Origin: Fontibacillus phaseoli
GTDB taxonomy: Bacteria; Bacillota; Bacilli; Paenibacillales; Paenibacillaceae
Length of the DNA stretch: 64,000 bases
Direction of reading: 5' to 3'
Assembly (NCBI RefSeq): GCF_003337355.1
Contig: NZ_QPJW01000008.1
Coordinates: 62,001 to 126,000 of the forward strand
Part shown: one piece after another, positions 26,801-35,713 of the stretch
How positions within the stretch are numbered: the stretch's first letter is position 1
Layout of the letters: each line of letters begins with the position of its first letter
Program-made: the position numbers and the translations under genes
The notes under the pieces: generated by a model
The model's database searches: none
The model's input: the letters and a program-made list of their open reading frames with translations, nothing else
What the model was told of the DNA's origin: nothing

Positions 26801-27208
26801 ATGACAAGAGAAGAACTGATTAAGCAACTGAATGATTGGCATGAAGCCGACGAATACCAACAAATCGTGGATCGGATCAATGAAGTTCCCACCCCGTTGA
26901 TCGACGATGAATTGGCCGTTCATTTGGGGAGAGCCCTGAATAACCTGGGACGTCATAAAGATGCGCTCAAATGGTTCATGAAGATAGACGAAGAGGGTCG
27001 GAATAATCCGCTTTGGCATTTTCGCGTAGGTTATGCCCATTATTATCTGGATCAGAATGAGGAAGCGGTAAAAGAATTCGAAATCGCGCACCAAATGGAT
27101 CCGGAAGACGAAGATACGGTCGAGTTTCTGGAATGGAGCCGGAAAGAGTTGGCTCAAGCCCAAAAAGCCGACGACGAGGACGAAGATGAAGACGAGGAAG
27201 GCCAATAA
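26801..27208 (+). CDS. Small TPR protein with acidic tail
   Basis: The protein has 135 residues with GGGAGG upstream of the ATG. Two to three tetratricopeptide helices pairs are visible (ELAVHLGRALNNLGRHKDALKWFMKIDEEG and PLWHFRVGYAHYYLDQNEEAVKEFEIAHQMDPED). The C-terminus is a run of Asp/Glu (DDEDEDEDEE). It is cytoplasmic and probably a protein-interaction module; no partner is evident. Next gene follows at 57 nt. Confidence 0.8.
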   Translation: MTREELIKQLNDWHEADEYQQIVDRINEVPTPLIDDELAVHLGRALNNLGRHKDALKWFMKIDEEGRNNPLWHFRVGYAHYYLDQNEEAVKEFEIAHQMDPEDEDTVEFLEWSRKELAQAQKADDEDEDEDEEGQ

Positions 27209-27264
27209 GGCGAGCTGCACCGTCCAACAAGAGGATTGAAAATACATACAGCCGGAGGTTTGTC

Positions 27265-28023
27265 ATGCACACGAAGTTTACCTTGATGAAGCAACTGGAA
27301 GACGCCGGGATCGATTCTCAAGGAATCTTGCTCATGCATTCGTCAATGAAGAAGATCGGCGAGGTGGAGGGGGGAGCGGACACGGTCCTGGATGCGCTTT
27401 CGGAATATATGAAAGACGGACTGCTGGTTTTGCCCACCCATACCTGGTCTTCTATTAATGGTGATCATCCCAAATTTTACGTCGAGACGTCCGAAGTCTG
27501 CGTCGGCATTCTTCCGGAGCTGTTCCGCAAGCGTCCGGGCGTGATTCGCTCGCTTCATCCGACCCATTCGGTAGCTGCGCTCGGCAAGGATGCGGCTGAA
27601 TTTACGGCGGGGGATGAACGTTGGGATACGCCGTGTCACCGGCAGTCCGCTTGGGGCAGGCTGCTCGACAGGCAGGCGACGATTATACTCGTAGGCGTCG
27701 ATCTGCGCAGAAATACGTTCATCCACGGTATTGAGGAATGGGTGGACATCCCGGGAAGAATGACAGACGAACATGAGCAACTATTTACCGTGCTGGGAGA
27801 CGGCACCGAAATTTCCGTGCCTTCGCGGCGCCACTGTGGCCTGCCTTGGTCGGAGCATTTCTGGAAAGTCGAGGATGTACTTGAAGAGAAAGGTGCGCTG
27901 AGCCGAACCCGTTTGGGAGATGCCGAAGTGCTGGTATGCGACGCGGTCAAGACTACGGAGATTCTGACCGGCATGCTGCGAACCAATCCCGATTTATTCT
28001 CGGATAACGAGCCGCTTTCGTAG
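27265..28023 (+). CDS. AAC(3)-family aminoglycoside N-acetyltransferase-like protein
   Basis: The protein has 252 residues with GGAGG 6 nt before the ATG. The Antibiotic_NAT fold shows in GILLMHSSMKKIG, LLVLPTHTWSS and the family motif LHPTHSVAALG with its active-site His. WDTPCHRQSAWGRL and LVGVDLRRNTFIHGIEEW are also conserved lines. Chromosomal members such as YokD/FrbF-type proteins often act on other amines, so resistance cannot be assumed. It is probably co-transcribed with the TPR gene. Confidence 0.85.
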   Translation: MHTKFTLMKQLEDAGIDSQGILLMHSSMKKIGEVEGGADTVLDALSEYMKDGLLVLPTHTWSSINGDHPKFYVETSEVCVGILPELFRKRPGVIRSLHPTHSVAALGKDAAEFTAGDERWDTPCHRQSAWGRLLDRQATIILVGVDLRRNTFIHGIEEWVDIPGRMTDEHEQLFTVLGDGTEISVPSRRHCGLPWSEHFWKVEDVLEEKGALSRTRLGDAEVLVCDAVKTTEILTGMLRTNPDLFSDNEPLS

Positions 28024-28048
28024 CTGGGATAAAGCACCATCATCAATG

Positions 28049-28104
28049 AAAAAGGGGCGTTCCCGGTCATCTATGCATGACCCTTGGGACCGCCCCCTTT
28101 TAAA
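28049..28104. terminator. Bidirectional terminator
   Basis: AAAAGGGGCG-TCCC and GGGA-CGCCCCCTTTT form a long stem between the convergent AAC(3)-like and GH5 genes. Confidence 0.8.
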
Positions 28105-28120
28105 TTTAACTCAAGACTTC

Positions 28121-29473
28121 TTACGCTTTCGTATACTTCTCAATCAGCACCTCAAGCTCGCTCCAATGCTCGCAGTTTTCCCAGCGGAAGGACTCCGGCA
28201 GCTTGGACATTTCCTCCCACGAACGTTTTTGCAGATACGGCTTCAGGTTCTGCTCCACGCAAATGACCTGCATGATCGTTCTCATGCGGAATTGCAGCGG
28301 ATAGCGCTCCTCCTTGGAAATCGGCTTGAAATAGGTTTCCGCCATGTAATCCACCAAGGCTTCACCTTTTTCCTGCTCCTTATGCTGGTTCCAGACCAGC
28401 TTGATTTCTTCCGTCAATTGGCGCCAAGGCGTTTCTTCCTTCGGATATACAATTCCCATCACATTAGCGTCTTTGTAGAGCCACAGTGCCCAAGACACAT
28501 CATGTCGCTCGCACAAATCGAGCATATCCTCAATGATGGTCATCTGGAAATCGATGTCTTCCTTCTCATACACCAATCCAAGCTCGCCGCACCAGAGTGG
28601 GCGCTTATATTTCTCGCGGATTTCCAGGAGACGATGGAATTCCTCCGCGAAAATTTCCTTGCGGCGCTCCCGGCTCATCTCCTGCGTAAGCACTGCCGGT
28701 TCTTTAACGAACGGATAGAAGTGGAACTCATAGGCGATTTGCGGGTCATCCATCGGATCAAGCATGGAAAAGTCCGTCGTAAAGGCATTGCCCTCAATGA
28801 AGATAATATGCTTCGGGTCGTTTTTGCGGATTTCCGCAACCGCTTTGCGGTAGAAATCATTGAACGCATCCGCGTTGGTCACCAAAGAGGGTTCGTTTAC
28901 GATGTCGTAAGCGGCGATCCATGGCTGATCCTTGTAATATTGCGCAATGTGGCCCCAGAGGCCGATGACCGTATCGCGCAAGGCGCCATACTCCCAGAAC
29001 AACGGCAGACCGGAGTAAGTATCGCAGTGCCAGTCCGGGTTTTGTCCGCCGGGAACGGAGTGAAGCTCCAAAATCGCGTAGATCCCGTACTTTTCGCACA
29101 AGTTAATAATATGATCCAGGTATTTAAAACCGTCATTCTTGTAGACGCCCGGGTTTTGATCGTCGATGAAGTATTTGTAGTTGAAAGGAAGACGCAGATG
29201 GTTGACGCCGATCTTTTTCAAAAATTCAAAGTCCTTCTCATCCATATATTCCATCAGGAAGCGGTCGAAGAAGTCTGCGCTGCGTTTCTTGCCGTACACC
29301 TCGTCAAACGCCTTCTTGATCATGGTGTCCGTGCCCGGAAGGCCGATCAGGAAATGCTCCAGATTCATCCAGGTGCCTAAATTGAAACCGCGGAACAAGA
29401 TTTTCTCACCGTTTACCGTAAAATCTTTGCCAGTAACCTGTACAAAATGATTCGTAGGAGTAGTTGTGGTCAT
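28121..29473 (-). CDS. GH5-family glycoside hydrolase, intracellular
   Basis: The protein has 450 residues. The TIM-barrel of clan GH-A is marked by FRGFNLGTW, LRLPFNYKYF, acid/base Glu194 in YDIVNEPSLV and nucleophile Glu297 in PLWCGELGLVY. There is no signal peptide, so it acts in the cytoplasm on oligosaccharides brought in by the ABC importer encoded just upstream (gap 22 nt). A beta-glucan, xylan or mannan-derived oligosaccharide is likely; the exact linkage cannot be read. It is the last gene of a four-gene operon. Confidence 0.9.
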   Translation of the reverse strand: MTTTTPTNHFVQVTGKDFTVNGEKILFRGFNLGTWMNLEHFLIGLPGTDTMIKKAFDEVYGKKRSADFFDRFLMEYMDEKDFEFLKKIGVNHLRLPFNYKYFIDDQNPGVYKNDGFKYLDHIINLCEKYGIYAILELHSVPGGQNPDWHCDTYSGLPLFWEYGALRDTVIGLWGHIAQYYKDQPWIAAYDIVNEPSLVTNADAFNDFYRKAVAEIRKNDPKHIIFIEGNAFTTDFSMLDPMDDPQIAYEFHFYPFVKEPAVLTQEMSRERRKEIFAEEFHRLLEIREKYKRPLWCGELGLVYEKEDIDFQMTIIEDMLDLCERHDVSWALWLYKDANVMGIVYPKEETPWRQLTEEIKLVWNQHKEQEKGEALVDYMAETYFKPISKEERYPLQFRMRTIMQVICVEQNLKPYLQKRSWEEMSKLPESFRWENCEHWSELEVLIEKYTKA

Positions 29474-29495
29474 ATTTTAGCACCTCGGTTTATTA

Positions 29496-30341
29496 TTAGT
29501 TTTTCATGCCTGTCGTTGCTACGCTTTGAATAAAGAACCGTTCGCCCGCCAGGAACACCGCCACCATCGGAATAGTTGCAAGCACGGTTCCGGCCATCAG
29601 CAAGCCGTAGTCCATCGTATGCTCGGTCTGGAATCCTTTCAGGCCAAGCTGCAACGTTTTTAACGAGTCGTCATTCAGATAAATGAGCGGAGCCAAATAG
29701 TCATTCCACATAAAGGTGAACGTAAAGATCGTTAAGGTAGATAAGCTGGCTGCGGATAACGGCATCATGATTCTCCAGAAGATTTTCCATTCATTGTAAC
29801 CGTCCACCCGAGCCGCTTCATTAAGCTCATTAGGCAGGCTCATGAAAAATTGCCGCATCAGGAAAATGCCGAAACCGCTGAATAATTGGATCAAAACATA
29901 GCCGGTATGGCTGTTATATAATCCCAGGCTGCTTACGACCGAAAATTGGGGCACCATGATGGAATGCCACGGCATCATCAAGTTGGTCATGAATAATATG
30001 AAGATCACGTTCTTGAACGGGATTTTCAGCTTGGCAAAAGCGTAGGCGGCCATGGAGCAAATCACGACTTGCAGCACGGTAATGATCACGGACAGCTTGA
30101 CGGTATTCAAGAAATATTGAGCGAAAGGAATGGCTTTCCAGACTTCCTTGTAATTGTCCAAGTATAAGGATTGCGGAATCCAGTTCATGGGATTCTTAAA
30201 CAGATCGACATCCGTCCGCAAGGAAGCCGAAATCATCCATAGGAACGGAAAAAGAGTGGCAAGTGAAAAGATAACCAAAACCAGCAGCAACAGAATATAG
30301 GGCAGCTTGGATCTTTTCGTTGTATTGATGGCGGTCAGCAT
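29496..30341 (-). CDS. Sugar ABC transporter permease (MalG/AraQ type)
   Basis: The protein has 281 residues with GGAGAG upstream of the ATG. It has six membrane segments. The EAA loop is NELNEAARVDGYNEWKIFWRIMMPLSAA, the carbohydrate-uptake type 1 pattern. The C-terminal line SVATTGMKN (usual form GLTAGAVKG) is degenerate but in place. It partners the permease upstream and the binding protein; the ATPase is probably the shared MsmK/MsmX-type protein encoded elsewhere. Confidence 0.9.
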   Translation of the reverse strand: MLTAINTTKRSKLPYILLLLVLVIFSLATLFPFLWMISASLRTDVDLFKNPMNWIPQSLYLDNYKEVWKAIPFAQYFLNTVKLSVIITVLQVVICSMAAYAFAKLKIPFKNVIFILFMTNLMMPWHSIMVPQFSVVSSLGLYNSHTGYVLIQLFSGFGIFLMRQFFMSLPNELNEAARVDGYNEWKIFWRIMMPLSAASLSTLTIFTFTFMWNDYLAPLIYLNDDSLKTLQLGLKGFQTEHTMDYGLLMAGTVLATIPMVAVFLAGERFFIQSVATTGMKN

Positions 30342-30359
30342 AGGTAGCTCTCTCCTTTC

Positions 30360-31250
30360 CTAGTAAGTGACCCATTTTTTCTCGAGCCTGAATTGAATCA
30401 GGGAGATGACCATAATGATCAGGAACAGGACGGTAGACATGGCTGCAGCGTATCCCATTCGATAATTCACGAAGGCCTCCTGGTAAATTCTAAAGACCAG
30501 CACGTTGGTCGAGCGGCCCGGCCCGCCGTCCGTCATGACGGAGACTAAATCGAAGACTTGGAAAGAGTTAATTATAGTAAGGACCAGCACCATAAATAGG
30601 GTCGGTGACAGGCTAGGCAAAGTAACGTAGAGGAACTGCTGAAATTTGTTGGCGCCATCCAGCTCGGCGGCTTCATACAAATGCTCAGGAATGCCTTGAA
30701 TACCAGCCAGTAAAATGATCATGTAGTAACCGAAGCTCTTCCATACAGCTACAAGAATAATAGCCACTAGAGCCCACTTCGAGGACATGAGCCATTCCGG
30801 GGGATTCGCGATCCCGACAGCCTTGAGAATATAATTGATCGGTCCGGAAACGGGGTTGAACAAAAGTCCCCAAGCAATGGCGATCGACACCATGGACGTA
30901 ATGTACGGAAAATAAAAGGCCATGCGCAAATATTTGCGCAGGTGCAATACATGGTTTAAGGCGATGGCCGCAAGCAACGCCAATAGCATGGTTAACGGAA
31001 CGAACAGCAACGTATAAATAAAGTTGTTTTTTAATGAAATTAGAAAATAATCGTCCTGCAGCAGCTTGGTATAGTTGTCGAGGCCGATGAAATTGGGCGC
31101 CACGTTAAACCCGCCATAATCGGTAAAGCTCATGACGAACCCGTAGATTAGCGGTACAAATATAAAAATTGCAAACAAGACGAAGGCCGGAAGAATGAAT
31201 AACGTCCCCGGAAGGTAGGACTTGTAGTTGCGCAGACGGTGACTTGTCAT
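30360..31250 (-). CDS. Sugar ABC transporter permease (MalF/AraP type)
   Basis: The protein has 296 residues from the ATG at 31250, preceded by AAAGGAGG; the earlier ATG at 31283 has no such site. It has six membrane segments beginning YLPGTLFILPAFVLFAIFIFVPLIYGFVMSFTDY. The EAA loop is IPEHLYEAAELDGANKFQQFLYVTLPSLSPTLF. It heads the permease pair, 18 nt from the second permease gene. Confidence 0.9.
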   Translation of the reverse strand: MTSHRLRNYKSYLPGTLFILPAFVLFAIFIFVPLIYGFVMSFTDYGGFNVAPNFIGLDNYTKLLQDDYFLISLKNNFIYTLLFVPLTMLLALLAAIALNHVLHLRKYLRMAFYFPYITSMVSIAIAWGLLFNPVSGPINYILKAVGIANPPEWLMSSKWALVAIILVAVWKSFGYYMIILLAGIQGIPEHLYEAAELDGANKFQQFLYVTLPSLSPTLFMVLVLTIINSFQVFDLVSVMTDGGPGRSTNVLVFRIYQEAFVNYRMGYAAAMSTVLFLIIMVISLIQFRLEKKWVTY

Positions 31251-31291
31251 CAAGGCAACCTCCTTTATGATGATATGGCGCATAAATGAAG

Positions 31292-31325
31292 TTCGGCTTC
31301 CGTCACGAATGATGCGGAAGCCGAA
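31292..31325 (-). terminator. Hairpin between binding-protein and permease genes
   Basis: TTCGGCTTCCG and CGGAAGCCGAA form an 11-bp perfect stem without a T-tract. Such stems commonly protect the 3' end of the binding-protein message and lower downstream expression. Confidence 0.6.
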
Positions 31326-31339
31326 TGCCTGGCTATGGA

Positions 31340-32631
31340 TTAGCGGTTAAGAACGGATTGACGATTTTTCATGAAGTTTTGAATCGCTGCCGCGGAGTCC
31401 TGCTCTTGGAACAAGAAGAGATCCCGTTGCTCGCTGTATACGCGATTCACCTCGTCGATTTGCGGTACCGGCTGATTTTCTACCACGGTGTTGGTTTCAA
31501 AGAAGTAGCCGCTGCCTTGAATGCCCGTCGCGTTCAAGAACGCTTCCTTCGTTTTGTCGCTGGAGTATGCCGGCAACACGCTGGATTCGGCGATTAGCGC
31601 CCCGCCTTGTTCCCCCGTTACGAATTGAACAAATTTGAAGGCTGCGTCGGTATGCTCGCTTTTCGGGTTAATCCCGATAAAAGTGCTCACGCCGCCGACC
31701 GTGATCGGATCTTTCGTTCCTTCCGGCAACGGAAGAGGTGCCATGTCAAAATCGATATCGGTTTTGCCCGCTTCAATATCCGCTTTAAGCATATTCAAAG
31801 TCCATTCTCCGTTAATCAGCATGGCTACATTGCCGCTTTCAAACTGCTTGATCCAGTCGATGCTTTCCGCCTTCATTTGCTTATAGCTCATGTGGGAACC
31901 GTCCTTATAGTACAGGCGGTCCAGGTAATCCAGCCAGTTGCCTACCGGATCCAGGTTGTCGTCAAGAATGGTGGTGCCTTCTTGAAGCGCGCCCAGCGGT
32001 GCGGTCAGCCAGTCGGCATAATATCCGCCCCACTGCTTCTCGGTCCCTTCGCCTTTTGTCAGGCTTTTGGCCAACTCGGCGTATTGCTCCCAAGTCATTT
32101 GCGAGGGAACCTCAATGCCGGCCTGATTAAAAAGATCCTTGTTGTAGAACAATGCATATTGGGAAGTACGGTATGGAAGCGCGTAATTTTTCCGCTCGTC
32201 AGCACCTCCGTAATATCTTGGAAGCTGGGCCCGTAGGCGCCGACGTCCATATTCTCCGCTTTAATCCGGTCACTCAGATCCACTAGCTGATTTTTGGAGG
32301 AATATAAGCCGAGGCTGCTCGTTCCGTTCATGCTGTAAACATCCATTTTCGAGCCGCCGGAAAGATTGTTCATGATTTTCGTGTTGTATTCGTCGGCATC
32401 GTTGCTGATGGTTGTCATATTCACTTCAATGTTGCTGTTTTGGGCATTAAATGCTTCAACGACCTTTTTCATATAGGCTTCTTCATCGGTCCAGGTGTAA
32501 TATTCCAGCACGGTTTTTTCGGTGCCGCCGTTATTGCTAGCGCTGTCATTATTGCCCGAACCGCAACCGGCCAAGACTAACGCGAACGCCATGATCAAGG
32601 ATAAACCGGCCAGGCCTTTCTTTCTATTCAT
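31340..32631 (-). pseudogene. Sugar ABC solute-binding lipoprotein, frameshifted
   Basis: Two overlapping frames make one binding protein. The first (ATG at 32631, GGGAGGGG upstream) begins MNRKKGLAGLSLIMAFALVLAGCG, a lipoprotein signal, and runs to LTSGKIT at about 32185. The protein then continues only in another frame as ALPYRTSQYALFYNKDLFNQAG and on to the end at 31340. One missing base near 32180-32185 explains it. Corrected length is about 430 residues, normal for the family-1 sugar-binding proteins. A sequencing error is possible; otherwise the importer lacks its receptor. Confidence 0.85.
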
Positions 32632-32692
32632 CAAGAACCCCTCCCGTATTTGTGGTATGCTTTTAGTTTAAGAGTTTGCGTCTCCGGCGGTA

Positions 32693-32788
32693 AGGTTGAA
32701 CTTTTATCCCCGTGCGGGACGCGAAAACCTATGAAATTGGACATTTGGAGCTAGTTTGGCTGCCTTTGGTTGTATAAAACTTCAACCT
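32693..32788. promoter_or_regulatory. Long-range inverted repeat in divergent promoter region
   Basis: AGGTTGAACTTTTAT (32693-32707) and ATAAAACTTCAACCT (32774-32788) are inverted copies matching at 14 of 15 positions. They lie between the GH5/ABC operon and the two-component genes. They are candidate response-regulator sites that could be bridged or bound singly. Confidence 0.6.
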
Positions 32789-32839
32789 TTACAGATACGT
32801 ACAAACTCAAATAAAATTTAATTTATTTAGGGAGAAGGG

Positions 32840-34375
32840 ATGGCTTCCATGTTTATTTTCCTGGTTTTTATTCTGTTCATAGCCATATCCACCTTCTTCT
32901 TGGTCCAAAAAAAATATACCAAAGCCACGCTTTTCATGCTGCTCATGGGTTTTTCCTATTTGATCGTGGTGTCCTGTATCATTATCTACATGTCCAAGGA
33001 TGCTTATTATTACTATAATCTCGGGAAATACTTCGGCATTAAGCAAGGCTTGCAAAATCAATTGATGTTCTTGCCCATCTCCCGGATGAACCTGATCCGC
33101 CTAATGAATCTGTTTACGATGGTATTTTTGTATACGGGCCTTTGTTCGGCGATATATTTTGCTTTTGATGTGCAAATGAAACGTAAGCTTGTCCTGTTGG
33201 CTGCCCTGGCTGTCCCGTGCCTCCTTCAGGTGATGGTCTATGATCCGTCCTTTTATGCTCATTTGTATTTCCGTCTTTACCCGGATGTCGTTAGTTCGCA
33301 GTCTTTTATCTCTGCATATGAAACGTTGCACTCGATTACTTTTGTCCTGAATTCCTTGTATATTGCGGCGGGCTGCGTTTTGCTGATTTATGCGCTGTAT
33401 GATGCCCCTAAGGTTCGTCAGATCCGAAGCAATATTATCATGATCCTGATTTCCTATATTTCCGTACAAGTCACGTATTACTATATTAACTACTGGGCGC
33501 CGGACGTTCTGGTGAAAGTCTCGAAAGCGGCCCACTTCATCCGGTTCAAGCCGATAAATTTGGTGGGGAACCCGTCCATCTACATCTTGCTTCCTTATAT
33601 CGCGGGATTTTGTTTGTTGGTGAGCCTATACAGCATTTATAAGTACACGCGAATCCAAAACAGCATCAAAAATCAGGAATCCGTCATTTCCAAAAATATC
33701 GATTCCGCTCTTTTGACGTCACGGGTGTTCAGCCATTATATGAAAAACGAGCTATTAGCCATTATGGCGCAGAGCGAGTTTATAGAAGGCATGTGCGAAC
33801 AATCCCCGGAGGTGGTTGAGGAGATTCGGGTGATTGAGCAGCGGTGCCGCAAGGTGTATGATCGTTTGGATGCGGTCCATCAAAAAACCTTGAAATCGAA
33901 AATCGAGCTGGCGCCGGTGGTTTTGAATGAGCTTTTGGAGAAGCTGCTCAGAGAGATGGAATTGGAACTGAAACACACGCAAATCCAATATACGCCGCCA
34001 AACCGGCAACTTGTGATCATGGCCGATCCCTATTACTTTTCCCAAGCGATAGAAAATCTGATCTCTAACGCTATGGATGCGCTGGAATTCGTGCCCGAGA
34101 AGTCCAGATTAATAACGATGGAGATTATCGTGAAAAATAAATGGGTGGAGCTGGTGATTGCGGATAACGGGGCAGGGATTGCGGAGGAACATGTAAGCCA
34201 TATTTTCCAGCCGTTTTATTCCTCAAAACCTACGGCAACCAACTGGGGAATGGGCTTGTCCATCTGTCTTACCATGATTTCGGCGCATGGTGGTAAAATA
34301 AATGCGGAGAGCAAATTAGGCGAAAGCAGCTCTTTTCATATCATTATGCCGTTGCTTTCCATGGCGAAGAATTAA
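32840..34375 (+). CDS. Sensor histidine kinase, multi-spanning
   Basis: The protein has 511 residues. About eight hydrophobic segments span 1-270. The kinase core follows: phosphoacceptor-like helix VFSHYMKNELLAIMAQSEF (His in SHYM), N-box YFSQAIENLISNAMDALE, G1 VIADNGAGIAEEHVSHIF and G2 WGMGLSICLTMISAHGG. The ATG at 32840 has GGGAGAAGG close upstream. With the response regulator 16 nt downstream it forms a pair placed divergently from the GH5/ABC operon, which it probably regulates. The stimulus is unknown. Confidence 0.9.
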   Translation: MASMFIFLVFILFIAISTFFLVQKKYTKATLFMLLMGFSYLIVVSCIIIYMSKDAYYYYNLGKYFGIKQGLQNQLMFLPISRMNLIRLMNLFTMVFLYTGLCSAIYFAFDVQMKRKLVLLAALAVPCLLQVMVYDPSFYAHLYFRLYPDVVSSQSFISAYETLHSITFVLNSLYIAAGCVLLIYALYDAPKVRQIRSNIIMILISYISVQVTYYYINYWAPDVLVKVSKAAHFIRFKPINLVGNPSIYILLPYIAGFCLLVSLYSIYKYTRIQNSIKNQESVISKNIDSALLTSRVFSHYMKNELLAIMAQSEFIEGMCEQSPEVVEEIRVIEQRCRKVYDRLDAVHQKTLKSKIELAPVVLNELLEKLLREMELELKHTQIQYTPPNRQLVIMADPYYFSQAIENLISNAMDALEFVPEKSRLITMEIIVKNKWVELVIADNGAGIAEEHVSHIFQPFYSSKPTATNWGMGLSICLTMISAHGGKINAESKLGESSSFHIIMPLLSMAKN

Positions 34376-34391
34376 AGGAGTTGACAGCAGC

Positions 34392-35087
34392 ATGAGTACG
34401 CCGAAGATCAAGGTGCTTATCGTAGAGGATGATCCTTTAATCAGTAAGCGTTATCAGATGATCTTGTCCAAGGATGGGCAAATCGAATGCGTAGGCAGTG
34501 CATCCAGCGGATATGAGGGAACGATGCTGGCCGCGCTCAATAAGCCGGATATTATCTTAATGGATGTAGAGTTGGAAGACAAGGAGGCCGGACTTAGGGC
34601 CACCTCGGAAATTTTAAACTATATGCCTGAGGTTAAAATTGTGATGCTGACCGTATGCGAAACCGATGAGACCGTTTTTCGCGCTTTCGAGCTTGGAGCC
34701 TCCAATTACTTGTTAAAAAATATGCCCGCGGATGCCATCCTGGATGCGGTGAAGGATGCTTATCATGATCGTTCCTCCTTGCACTCCAATATCGCAGGAA
34801 AAATTACGCGCGAATTCAAAAGGATCAAAACTACCGAAGACAGCCTGTTGCATAATTTTTATATTTTCACCCAACTTACGCCTACGGAGCTAGAGGTTCT
34901 GGAACTGTTGATAAAGGATTATACCCGCCAGGAAATCTGCGTGCTGCGCCATGTGGAGCCTTCCACCTTGAAATCGCAAATTAACAGCATCTTGAAGAAA
35001 TTCAACAAAAGCAGCGTTCAAGAGGTTCTGCCCTTATTGCGGAAGCTGCATATCCCGGAAATCCTTTCGCAACGGAAAGGAAAGTAA
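34392..35087 (+). CDS. Response regulator with LuxR-like C-terminal domain
   Basis: The protein has 231 residues with AAAGGAG upstream of the ATG. The receiver domain (about 5-125) has acidic pair LIVEDDPLISKRYQ, phosphoacceptor Asp in DIILMDVELED, Thr in VMLTVCETDE and Lys in NYLLKNMP. The C-terminal region (about 160-222) has LTPTELEVLELLIKDYTRQEICVLRHVEPSTLKSQINSILKKFN, a LuxR/NarL-type HTH. It is the partner of the upstream kinase. Confidence 0.9.
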   Translation: MSTPKIKVLIVEDDPLISKRYQMILSKDGQIECVGSASSGYEGTMLAALNKPDIILMDVELEDKEAGLRATSEILNYMPEVKIVMLTVCETDETVFRAFELGASNYLLKNMPADAILDAVKDAYHDRSSLHSNIAGKITREFKRIKTTEDSLLHNFYIFTQLTPTELEVLELLIKDYTRQEICVLRHVEPSTLKSQINSILKKFNKSSVQEVLPLLRKLHIPEILSQRKGK

Positions 35088-35090
35088 TTC

Positions 35091-35119
35091 TTGAGTATGG
35101 CTGCCGCTTTGGATAAAAT
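35091..35119 (+). promoter_or_regulatory. SigA-type promoter of the MarR gene at 35162
   Basis: TTGAGT (35091-35096), a 17-nt spacer and TAAAAT (35114-35119). Confidence 0.6.
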
Positions 35120-35161
35120 GTTACAATAACAAACGCTAACTCGAAAATAGGTGATCGGAAC

Positions 35162-35599
35162 ATGGATAGAGAACTAAGAGAACCAATGAATAGCCTGTTG
35201 ACGAATTGGCTATCTTTAACTCAGATGCAAATGGGTATTACAAGCAAACTGGAAGCCGCCTTGCAAGAGCTGCACCAGTTACCGCTGAACGAATTTTATT
35301 TGTTGTTGTTTCTTTCCGAGGCCCCGGAGAAAAAATTGAAGTTGCAGCAATTGGAGGATATGGTCGGCTTGAGCCAAAGCGCGGTATCCAGGCTGGTAAG
35401 CCGGTTTGAGGCCAAGGGGTGCGGGGCTCTGCAAAGAACGATTTGCGAAGAGGACCGCAGAGCCGTCTACACTTCGATAACGCCTATAGGAGAAGCCAAG
35501 CTGGAGAAGGCATTGCCTACCTTCCAGGCGGTACTTGCCGAAGAATTTTCCGGCGCGAAGTTCCAAAACCTGCTGCAACAAATTATGAAGGGTAACTAA
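35162..35599 (+). CDS. MarR-family regulator
   Basis: The protein has 145 residues. The winged HTH reads KLKLQQLEDMVGLSQSAVSRLVSRFEAKGCGALQRTICEEDRRAVYTSITPIG. Two cysteines in this region (GCGALQ and RTICEE) could sense electrophiles or oxidants, as in several MarR regulators of flavin reductases; this is inference. The Old Yellow Enzyme gene follows directly, with a perfect palindrome overlapping its promoter. Confidence 0.85.
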   Translation: MDRELREPMNSLLTNWLSLTQMQMGITSKLEAALQELHQLPLNEFYLLLFLSEAPEKKLKLQQLEDMVGLSQSAVSRLVSRFEAKGCGALQRTICEEDRRAVYTSITPIGEAKLEKALPTFQAVLAEEFSGAKFQNLLQQIMKGN

Positions 35600-35642
35600 A
35601 TGGCGGACAAACAGTAGTGTAAAAATCACGGGGACCTGATGC

Positions 35643-35689
35643 TTGACGGAGAGACTGAGGCATGATAATTTATATGCATGCGCATGCAT
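35643..35689 (+). promoter_or_regulatory. Promoter and 16-bp palindromic operator of namA
   Basis: TTGACG (35643-35648), a 17-nt spacer and TAATTT (35666-35671) are followed by the perfect palindrome ATGCATGCGCATGCAT (35674-35689), where a repressor would block transcription start. Confidence 0.75.
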
Positions 35690-35713
35690 TTTACTATTGG
35701 AGGAGATATTACG

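Noticed and set aside
27265-28023. Clinical aminoglycoside resistance gene
   Set aside because: The family is AAC(3)-like, but the gene has normal local composition and no mobile context; chromosomal members often have other substrates.
28046-29380. A 444-codon open frame on the plus strand
   Set aside because: It is exactly antisense to the GH5 gene, whose protein is clearly conserved. The plus reading has no family features.
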